Assembly (NCBI RefSeq): GCF_900010725.2
Contig: NZ_LR734877.1
Coordinates: 105,430-169,429 of the forward strand
Source: Planktothrix serta PCC 8927
Lineage (GTDB): Bacteria > Cyanobacteriota > Cyanobacteriia > Cyanobacteriales > Microcoleaceae
Reading direction: 5' to 3'
DNA: 64,000 nucleotides
This document shows positions 58,301 through 64,000 of this stretch, piece by piece (the stretch's first letter is position 1; every line of letters starts with the position of its first letter). The notes beneath the pieces were generated by a model. It was not told where the DNA came from and made no database searches. It was given only the letters and a program-made list of their open reading frames with translations. The position numbers were made by a program, and so were the translations under genes.

Positions 58301-58977
58301 TATTGTTGTTGATACCAATCTAAATAGGCTTTTGGCGATTCAAAATAACCGTTATAATCGGGATGTAATAATCCCATATTGGGAGTTTCAATAGGGGGGG
58401 GAATTTCACCGACGCTTAACCCTAAATAATGAGTAGCAATTGTCCAGAACATCGCTGCTACATTTTCTGTACCTCCCGCATTCCAATAGCCATAAATAAT
58501 TAACCAGTTGCGGAGGTCTTGAACTTTTTGAACGGGGATAAATTTTAATAATTTCGGGCCTGTTTTCAGAAAGCTAATATAACCCGCAAGTTTATCTTCT
58601 TCTCGACCACTGGAAAATTTACTCAGAATAAATTGTATAGGTTTGGGCATTCCTTTGGGTTTATCCCCAATTTTAAACGCTCCAATTTGGGTTAAACTCA
58701 TTAATTCTAAAGCGGATTCAAAAACTAAACGAATGGGAATCTTTTGTACTCGTTCTCTTAACCATAATACTTGGTCATAATCAAATAATAAGCTGGCAAA
58801 AAATACATCGGCATTTTCTAACGCAGATGCGATGGTATCCGGTTGATTGGAAATCGCGCGATCGCTAAAAACACAAATCTCTAATTCTGGACAACGAACA
58901 CTCGCCAACTGTGCGGCTGTTCGATATAATTCAGCATTAAAAGATTCAAACCCAGCAATTAAAACAATCCGTTTCAT
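55306..58977 (-). CDS. Magnesium chelatase subunit H-type protein (short form)
   Basis: The 1223-residue protein has the N-terminal DUF3479-like region (MKRIVLIAGFESFNAELYRT) and a CobN/ChlH core. The latter includes AIVHFGMHGTVEWLPGSPLG, GLHIFGENPTEEEL, LPTGRNIHALDPYRMPS and AVMLWGLDAIKTRGESLG. ChlH inserts Mg into protoporphyrin IX with ChlI and ChlD. Cyanobacterial ChlH is usually about 1330 residues, so this is a shorter, BchH-sized form, possibly a paralogue, which is why no symbol is given. No chlI or chlD is nearby. Confidence 0.88.
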   Translation of the reverse strand: MKRIVLIAGFESFNAELYRTAAQLASVRCPELEICVFSDRAISNQPDTIASALENADVFFASLLFDYDQVLWLRERVQKIPIRLVFESALELMSLTQIGAFKIGDKPKGMPKPIQFILSKFSSGREEDKLAGYISFLKTGPKLLKFIPVQKVQDLRNWLIIYGYWNAGGTENVAAMFWTIATHYLGLSVGEIPPPIETPNMGLLHPDYNGYFESPKAYLDWYQQQYPKAVNDPVVGILLYRKHVITKQAYIPQLIRYFQQAQLIPLPIFINGVEGHVAVRDWMTTSWELNQRQQGKNETLSLSKDAVSVDAIVSTIGFPLVGGPAGSMEAGRQVEIAKGILTIKNVPYFIAAPLLIQDLLSWTRQGIGGLQSVVLYALPELDGAIDTVPLGGLVGENIYLIPERVKRLTGRVKSWIQLRNTPVEQRKIAIILYGFPPGYGATGTAALLNVPQSLLNVLQGLKAQGYTVGELPETGESLIQKVKIADELLEQKQNFVFAEGSTISNQVNVNQLEKWLGYLQRIRVEKQWKSLTGTGIKTFGDDYHIGGIQLGNIWIGVQPPLGLSGDPMRLMFERDLTPHPQYTAFYQWLQKDFQADAIVHFGMHGTVEWLPGSPLGNTGYSWSDILLGNLPNLYLYAANNPSESILAKRRGYGVLISYNVPPYGRAGLYKQLVSLRELISEYREDPQKNSTLQEVISQQIVDIGLDVDCPFEEGKKLGIAFTMENARLFSVEVLYNYFIKIYDYLQILEQRLFSSGLHIFGENPTEEELTTYIQAYFTESTAEFTPEAETQIRELLLQTSDELTNLLRGLNGEYIPPAPGGDLLRDGPGVLPTGRNIHALDPYRMPSAAAYLRGREIAQKIINQQLAETGNYPETVAVMLWGLDAIKTRGESLGILLELVGAEPVKEGTGRIVRYELQPLDQVGHPRIDILANLSGIFRDSFANIIELLDDLFQRAANAEEPEDQNFIRKHALQLRSQGVENPSARLFSNPSGDFGSLVNDQIVDGNWETGDELANTWKGRNVFSFGRQDQGQARPEVMTQLLKTMDNIVQEIDSVEYGLTDIQEYYANTGGLKRAAEQHQGKKVKANFVESFSKDTTPRQLEDLLRIEYRTKLLNPKWAEAMVNQGSGGAYEISQRMTALMGWGGTANFQENWVYDQAAKTYALDEKMANQLRQANPEAFRNIIGRMLEANGRGFWQADNEILDKLKSLYELTEADLEGVTI

Positions 58978-59022
58978 AAACTCAATTCTTAAAATATTAG
59001 TTTTAATCTAATTATGTATAAT

Positions 59023-59149
59023 TATAGCAATCCGTGTAGGATTTGCGATCAAAACCTGTAGGGGTTTGGTTTCCAAACCCTCTTTGCGCCTGGGTTTGGA
59101 AACCAAACCCCTACGATAAAATATTACAACCCCTAAACGGATTGCTATA
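59023..59149. repeat. Nested inverted-repeat element
   Basis: Outer 13-bp arms TATAGCAATCCGT / ACGGATTGCTATA at 59023-59035 and 59137-59149 enclose a perfect 23-bp inner repeat (59058-59080 and 59092-59114; left arm begins GTAGGGGTTTGGTTTCC). The inner loop is 11 nt. There is no coding capacity. It fills the space between the divergent ChlH-type and rnhB genes. Confidence 0.8.
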
Positions 59150-59170
59150 GCAATTCTAAATTAAAATCAA

Positions 59171-59776
59171 ATGGCGGAATATAATGCTTTAACTTCTGTT
59201 TTAATTGCGGGAGTGGATGAAGTGGGGCGAGGTGCTTTATTTGGCCCTGTGGTGGCTGCGGCGGTGATTTTATCGGAGGATAGCATTGCTGAATTAACCC
59301 GCGCTGGGGTTAAAGATAGTAAAAAATTAACGCCTGGGGTTCGTTCTCGGTTAGCGAGGGAAATTCAAGCGATCGCCATTGATTGTAAAATAGGTTGGGC
59401 TTCCGTTCGAGAAATTGATCGCTTCAATATTTTACAAGCCACATTATTAGCGATGAAACGAGCAATTTCCAAGTTAAATCCTCAACCCGGACTCTGTTTA
59501 ATTGATGGAAATCAAAAGATTCCGCAATTATTAATTCCGCAACAAACAATCATTAAAGGAGATAGTACATCGATTGTAATTGCAGCCGCCAGTATTGTCG
59601 CAAAAGTTTGGCGAGATGAATTAATCACCCGTTTAGATGCAAAATATCCCCAATATGATTTAAAGCAAAATAAGGGATATGGAACCGCCAAACACCGTCA
59701 AGCGATACAAGAGCATGGTATTACTTCCCAACATCGTCAATCCTTTGGGTGTTGTCAATTATCCTTACCTTTATAA
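59171..59776 (+). CDS. rnhB: Ribonuclease HII
   Basis: RNase HII removes RNA from RNA/DNA hybrids and single ribonucleotides. The 201-residue product has the catalytic AGVDEVGRGALFGPVVAAAV (DEVGRG), KDSKKLTPGVRS, CLIDGNQKIP and SIVAKVWRDELI with LKQNKGYGTAKH. Length is normal. Its stop lies 2 bp from the 3' end of the convergent nuclease-like gene. Confidence 0.95.
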   Translation: MAEYNALTSVLIAGVDEVGRGALFGPVVAAAVILSEDSIAELTRAGVKDSKKLTPGVRSRLAREIQAIAIDCKIGWASVREIDRFNILQATLLAMKRAISKLNPQPGLCLIDGNQKIPQLLIPQQTIIKGDSTSIVIAAASIVAKVWRDELITRLDAKYPQYDLKQNKGYGTAKHRQAIQEHGITSQHRQSFGCCQLSLPL

Positions 59777-59778
59777 AA

Positions 59779-60711
59779 TTAGGAACAATTTTCAGCCAAC
59801 CAATTTAACAAATCTGAGTCCGTTTCAAAATCTAATAAAGCTTCCCCTAGTTCTTCCACTAATTCAATCGGAAGACTGCGAATTTGTTCTTGAATTTCAG
59901 GGTTAATTGTTCCTAAACGACGACTGAGCAAACGCAAAATAAACGTTATTTCTCGTTCTATTCCCCGTTCTATTCCCTGTTCCATCCAACTTGTAATAAT
60001 TTCCATAAATCTTTCCTCCTGAATCAGTCCTAAGCGATTGAGTTCTTCTGTAAAAACGACTTTTTCGCTAGAATTTAAGCGCAAATAGGAGTCAATAAAC
60101 CCCGAAATTAATTGATTCCTGGCTGGATCTAACTGCAATGTTACCAACAGACGCAAACACTCTGCTTTTACTTGGGGTCGATCCTGGGGTTCTATTCGCA
60201 TTTTAGCCATTAATGCAGCCGCCACTGGATTTTGCTGACGTAAAAAATCCCGCCAATTCAAACGATTCAGTTGAATCGCTGCATAGCTAAATTCTAATAC
60301 CTTCCGGTCTGGAAATTCAACTTGATAATCATTCGGTTCCAGACGTTGGGGGGTATCAAAAGAAAATAGTGCAATCGGATAAACGGGAAGGGCATATTTT
60401 TCATCAAGTCTAGCAAAATAATGAAACATCCGCCGCGCAAAATCTGCTTGAGCATAAGATTGAGTTTCGGTATGGATGAGGAAAAAGCTTTCCTGTTCTC
60501 GAAACCTAACTTTTGCTAATAAATCGACCTCTCGACGGTTCCCAGATGTTACATCAATAAATACCTCCTGGGGTAAAAAGGTAATAGAAGATTGATCAAT
60601 ATAGGGAATCAGATCGGGAAAAAATAATTCTAAAAATTCCCAAAAAAACGTCGAAAGCAATTCTTTAAATAATCGATCATGTTCAATGACCCGTTCTAAA
60701 TTCTCAGTCAT
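59779..60711 (-). CDS. Rpn-family PD-(D/E)XK nuclease/transposase-like protein with DUF4351-like C-terminus
   Basis: The 310-residue protein has the Rpn/COG5464-like start EHDRLFKELLSTFFWEFLEL and the nuclease-type core DVTSGNRREVDLLAKVRF with FFLIHTETQSYAQADFARRM. The helical C-terminus (IEREITFILRLLSRRLGTIN) is the DUF4351 type common in cyanobacteria. Related proteins promote recombination and may come from mobile elements. Function here is unknown; no terminal repeats flank it. Confidence 0.85.
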   Translation of the reverse strand: MTENLERVIEHDRLFKELLSTFFWEFLELFFPDLIPYIDQSSITFLPQEVFIDVTSGNRREVDLLAKVRFREQESFFLIHTETQSYAQADFARRMFHYFARLDEKYALPVYPIALFSFDTPQRLEPNDYQVEFPDRKVLEFSYAAIQLNRLNWRDFLRQQNPVAAALMAKMRIEPQDRPQVKAECLRLLVTLQLDPARNQLISGFIDSYLRLNSSEKVVFTEELNRLGLIQEERFMEIITSWMEQGIERGIEREITFILRLLSRRLGTINPEIQEQIRSLPIELVEELGEALLDFETDSDLLNWLAENCS

Positions 60712-60740
60712 TTTAACTTTTTTTTTCTAACACTCAACAC

Positions 60741-61325
60741 CTAACACTCGGCATTTGACACCCGATTAACAGACTGCTGTGGTAGAACAGAAACCCCTAA
60801 TTGTTCAGCAGACCAATGGGAATAATCGGATAATAAATTATGGACTAATCGGTGCTTAACTGTCATCAACACACTTTTTAATAATCCGTTTCCTGTGGTT
60901 TCTAAAATCGGTTGTGGTGTTAACCATAATGGAGGCGGAAGTTCGACTTTTACAGCTAAATCAGCTTGACCTTTTAAATGGGTCATTCCTTGTAATTCAA
61001 CCGGATACAATTTTCCGACTAAATTCAGCGAAAATCGTTGATTAATATATTCAATTCCGCGAATTTCACACCCGACGGATTTTAAATTGAGAATCCCATC
61101 AGACTGTATCCACAATTTCAAGTCTACTGTGGGTTGTAAATTGAACATCATGAACTCTAAAGGCCGCATTTTTAAGCGGTAAATATCCTCTCCCAAGTGA
61201 TCCAAACGGGTCGGATCAACTAACGCTTTCACCAAACGTTTGGGTTGACGTAGATAATGGTGAATCAAAGTGGGCTCCGGTACTGCCATTTCAACAGTTT
61301 GAGATGCTTGAAAGTGGGTATACAT
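60741..61325 (-). CDS. DUF1997 family protein
   Basis: The 194-residue protein starts MYTHFQASQTVEMAVPEPTL and contains PKRLVKALVDPTRLDHLGED, FMMFNLQPTVDLKLWIQSDG and LKSVLMTVKHRLVHNLLSDY. This is the DUF1997 family of cyanobacteria and plastids, a SRPBCC-like fold that may bind a hydrophobic ligand. The role is unknown. It lies 29 bp upstream of the Rpn-like gene, so may be co-transcribed with it. Confidence 0.9.
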   Translation of the reverse strand: MYTHFQASQTVEMAVPEPTLIHHYLRQPKRLVKALVDPTRLDHLGEDIYRLKMRPLEFMMFNLQPTVDLKLWIQSDGILNLKSVGCEIRGIEYINQRFSLNLVGKLYPVELQGMTHLKGQADLAVKVELPPPLWLTPQPILETTGNGLLKSVLMTVKHRLVHNLLSDYSHWSAEQLGVSVLPQQSVNRVSNAEC

Positions 61326-61610
61326 ATAGAAAGTTATAAAAGTCTACTAATCTAAACTTATCTTAATAAAATTTAAGAATTATTCAAACTTTTTTCATCC
61401 ATCGGGAGTCAGGATAAAGCATGAGGGCGGATCTCCCCTGAAAAATAGGTAATCGTTTTATCATAAGGGTAAGGCTGATGAGATTAATGTAAATAATTGT
61501 AACGCAATTTAGCAAAATGTAACTGAACGGGAGGAATCCGCCAAACAATTTCTATCTTGAGGATTAATTCAATCCTTCTTAATCCATTTATTATCTACGG
61601 AACTAAAATT

Positions 61611-62453
61611 ATGACTGTTTCCATTGCCCATCTTGGCCCATCGGGGACTTATGCAGAAGCCGCCGCCTTAGCTTATGCTCAATATCTCACCCAAAAAACA
61701 GGGGAAGAATCCATGTTATGCCCCTGTTCAAGTATTAGTCAAACCTTATGGACAGTTGCCAAAGGAGATGCCAATATTGGGGTAGTTCCTGTTGAAAATT
61801 CCATTGAAGGCAGTGTTAGTATGACCCTGGATACAATGTGGCAAATTGGTTCCTTACAAATTCAACAGGCGTTAATTCTTCCTATTGCCCATGCCTTGAT
61901 TTCCCAAGCCAAAAATTTTGCTAATATTCAAGTTGTTTATTCTCATCCTCAAGCCTTAGCTCAGTGTCAGGGATGGTTAGAAAAATATCTCCCTGATGTG
62001 CCATTAATTGCCAAGAATTCAACCACGGAAGCTTTAGATCACGTCAGAGATGAAACTCATACCGCCGCGATCGCGTCTTTACGAGCAGCAGAATTATATC
62101 AATTACCTATTCTCGCCCATCCTATTAATGATTATCCCGATAATTGTACAAGGTTTTGGGTTGTTAGTCTACAACCTTCAGGAGCGGGAAAATATACTTC
62201 TTTAGGCTTTAGTGTTCCGGCAAATGTTCCGGGTGCATTAGCAAAACCCTTGGCAATTTTTGCCGATAGAGGGATTAATTTAAGTCGAATTGAATCCCGT
62301 CCTAGTAAGCGATCGCTGGGAGATTATCTGTTTTTTATGGATTTAGAAGCAGATAGTCATGAACCCTCTGTACAATCAGCCTTAGCGGAATTAAAAACCT
62401 TTACCGAAACTCTGAAAGTTTTTGGGAGTTATACCCTATTAAACCTGGAATAG
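61611..62453 (+). CDS. pheA: Prephenate dehydratase
   Basis: PheA converts prephenate to phenylpyruvate, the last committed step to phenylalanine. From ATG 61611 the 280-residue product has AHLGPSGTYAEAAALAYAQY, GVVPVENSIEGSVSMTLDTM, the catalytic region NDYPDNCTRFWVVS and a C-terminal ACT domain (GINLSRIESRPSKRSLGDYL) for phenylalanine feedback. A longer start at 61557 adds non-conserved residues. It is a monofunctional cyanobacterial type, without chorismate mutase. Confidence 0.95.
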   Translation: MTVSIAHLGPSGTYAEAAALAYAQYLTQKTGEESMLCPCSSISQTLWTVAKGDANIGVVPVENSIEGSVSMTLDTMWQIGSLQIQQALILPIAHALISQAKNFANIQVVYSHPQALAQCQGWLEKYLPDVPLIAKNSTTEALDHVRDETHTAAIASLRAAELYQLPILAHPINDYPDNCTRFWVVSLQPSGAGKYTSLGFSVPANVPGALAKPLAIFADRGINLSRIESRPSKRSLGDYLFFMDLEADSHEPSVQSALAELKTFTETLKVFGSYTLLNLE

Positions 62454-62542
62454 TTTCTCTTCGGAAAATTGATAATCAGTCTTGTAGAATGGGTGAGAAT
62501 TACTCAGACTTTTTACCCACTCTACTGAATTTTTAAAGTTCT

Positions 62543-63928
62543 ATGGATATGTTTTTGAGCAGTATTCCCAGTATTCCTGATTTGACCCATCCTAATGAAT
62601 TAATAGAATTGGGGTCAATGGTGATTAAAACCCTGATTAACTTGGCAATTTTTTTAACAGCAATAGGTGTAATTTTATCCCTAATTAATTGGTCAGTTAA
62701 AAAACGAGGGGATTCGATTTCTCTTCCCGTTGTCAAAATAGCGTTAGAACAATATTTGAAATGGATGCAAAGTTTACCGCATTTAATTCTAATTGTTTTA
62801 GTGATTACCAGTGGATTTTTTCTCTGTTCTACGTTAGCTAATCGCTATCATAATTGGGAACAACAACGCATTACTCAAATTGCCACCACCGTTGCGGGAG
62901 AACGCTTAGAACAAACAGCGCCTCGAATTCGTTATGAAATTGAAGAACCCTTTACCGATTATCGATATGTTGAGGGTAAAACCATTGAAGTTAAAAGTAC
63001 CCGTATTGTATCTCGTTGGATGACCTTAGCGGGATCACAAATTGAGGTTAAAATTAATCAAACCACCAGTCCCGATACTAAACAATGGATTTATAGTGTT
63101 GATTTTGTGGGAGAATATCAAGTTAAAAATCAACTGAAAGGAATCTCGGAATTTTTCTTTGAAGTTCCCCCCCCCTACGGTTATTTATTATTACAAGATT
63201 TTCAAGTAGAACAAAATGGAAAACCCTTAGTTCAAGTTAACCCTGGAGATTATGGATTTCCGTTTAAATTATCCCCTGGAGAAACCACGAATTTTAAAGT
63301 TAGCTATCAAGCTCAAGGTGCGCCTCGTTGGGTTTATCAACCCGGTGATCAATTATTATCGAATTTCCGCTTAAATGTTTTAGCTAATTTTCCCCAGGCT
63401 GAATTTGCAGGTGCAGTTCCAACTGTAACAAAAGAAGGAGGAGAAAATCGACAACTTTCTTGGGTTTATGAAGGCAATATTTCGGTTAAAAATCCATTAG
63501 GAATATTTACCGCTACTGCTCCCCTTCACAATACAGGGGTGATCCCTAGATTATTATTATTAGCTCCCGCTATCTTTTTATGGTGGATTATTTTACTCTA
63601 CCTTTCTTTACCCTTAAGTTTGCGAGATGTGGCAATTATCGCTGGACTATTTTTTGCCTGTTTATTAACTTTAACCTATAGCAGTCGTTTGATCGATGCT
63701 AAACTCGCTTGGATGCTAATTTCTCCGGTATTATTATTAGCAGTCTGGGGACTCGGAAAAACCCGTAAAGCTGCTTGGGTGGCAATTATTTGTACAATTT
63801 CTGGAGGAATATTACCTATATTGGGTTTATTAGTTTCCTACAGTGGGATCACCTTAAGTCTAGCGGGATTATTATCAGGAATCTGGTTAGCTGTTCAACA
63901 TTGGTATGAGTTAGGAGAGGAAAAGTAA
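62543..63928 (+). CDS. Conserved multi-pass membrane protein, unknown
   Basis: The 461-residue product has two N-terminal hydrophobic helices (IKTLINLAIFLTAIGVILSL, HLILIVLVITSGFFLC), a large beta-rich soluble domain (EFFFEVPPPYGYLLLQDFQV, ETTNFKVSYQAQG) and about five C-terminal helices (LLLLAPAIFLWWIILLYLSL). The central domain probably lies outside the cytoplasm. No family was identified. It follows pheA by 89 bp in the same direction. Confidence 0.75.
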   Translation: MDMFLSSIPSIPDLTHPNELIELGSMVIKTLINLAIFLTAIGVILSLINWSVKKRGDSISLPVVKIALEQYLKWMQSLPHLILIVLVITSGFFLCSTLANRYHNWEQQRITQIATTVAGERLEQTAPRIRYEIEEPFTDYRYVEGKTIEVKSTRIVSRWMTLAGSQIEVKINQTTSPDTKQWIYSVDFVGEYQVKNQLKGISEFFFEVPPPYGYLLLQDFQVEQNGKPLVQVNPGDYGFPFKLSPGETTNFKVSYQAQGAPRWVYQPGDQLLSNFRLNVLANFPQAEFAGAVPTVTKEGGENRQLSWVYEGNISVKNPLGIFTATAPLHNTGVIPRLLLLAPAIFLWWIILLYLSLPLSLRDVAIIAGLFFACLLTLTYSSRLIDAKLAWMLISPVLLLAVWGLGKTRKAAWVAIICTISGGILPILGLLVSYSGITLSLAGLLSGIWLAVQHWYELGEEK

Positions 63929-63933
63929 AAAGG

Positions 63934-64000
63934 CGATCGCATCATCTGAGAGGGGCGGGTTTAGTCAGATTATTGGTTAGAATTGAAGATAATTACAGAA
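63934..64000 (+). repeat. Partial copy of the ~205-bp structured repeat
   Basis: The last 67 bases match the dispersed repeat, from its GCGATCGCAT box and GGGGCGGGTTTAG arm to ATTACAGAA, and run off the window. The opposite arm is not included. Confidence 0.75.

Noticed and set aside
59779-60711. Complete insertion sequence around the Rpn/DUF4351-like gene
   Set aside because: No terminal inverted repeats or target duplication were seen beside the gene.

Overview
The window comes from a filamentous cyanobacterium of the Planktothrix/Oscillatoria type. This is inferred from many HIP1 octamers (GCGATCGC), an NblA phycobilisome-degradation protein, a ChlH-type magnesium chelatase subunit, cyanobacterial conserved families (DUF1825-, DUF1997-, DUF3153- and DUF7219-like), HTH/NB-ARC/WD40 proteins, heptameric tandem repeats and AT-rich codon use. 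The genus is inferred; no search was run.

Layout. 1-3.1 kb: leftward rRNA operon (5' part of 23S, a spacer without tRNA, complete 16S, leader hairpin and a strong promoter). 3.4-14.7 kb: rightward housekeeping genes (gcvT, a RimK pair, Uma2, an AarF/UbiB kinase, PP2C, anmK, TM2, HhH and TerB-like proteins), with nblA on the opposite strand. 14.8-20.7 kb: leftward priA, an NDP-sugar pyrophosphorylase, scpA and a DUF3153-type lipoprotein. 20.9-24.5 kb: a hicBA toxin-antitoxin pair, then two divergent unknown genes bracketed by two same-orientation copies of a ~155-bp MITE-like repeat. 24.5-27.9 kb: UDP-glucose dehydrogenase and a UDP-glucuronate decarboxylase-like enzyme interrupted by a 332-residue intein beside its catalytic Tyr. 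27.9-38.2 kb: an accessory island with a ~205-bp tandem repeat array, a second Uma2 gene, a transposase-less IS200/IS605-like remnant with an omega-RNA-like region, a Phd-type antitoxin with a broken PIN toxin, a leftward cluster of a large P-loop GTPase with two secreted proteins and a small membrane protein, and a divergent 14-repeat WD40 STAND protein. 38.2-40.5 kb: lepA and a DUF1825 gene. 40.7-52.6 kb: one leftward polysaccharide cluster (four glycosyltransferases, two sulfotransferases, a clan GH-A-like protein, a Wzy/ligase-like membrane protein, a 2OG-Fe(II) oxygenase-like protein and a flippase). 52.9-64 kb: a small DUF7219-like protein, an ArsR regulator divergent from a radical SAM/SPASM enzyme, a short ChlH-type protein, rnhB, an Rpn/DUF4351-like nuclease, a DUF1997 protein, pheA, a membrane protein and part of a dispersed repeat.

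How the genes fit together. Ugd and the decarboxylase would supply UDP-glucuronate and UDP-xylose, and the pyrophosphorylase another activated sugar, to the 40.7-52.6 kb cluster, which looks built for a sulfated surface polysaccharide. The best candidates for undescribed biology are the intein-split sugar-nucleotide enzyme, the GTPase/secreted-protein cluster facing the STAND gene, the repeat-bracketed divergent gene pair at 21.6-24.3 kb, and the orphan omega-RNA-like element near 29.7 kb.
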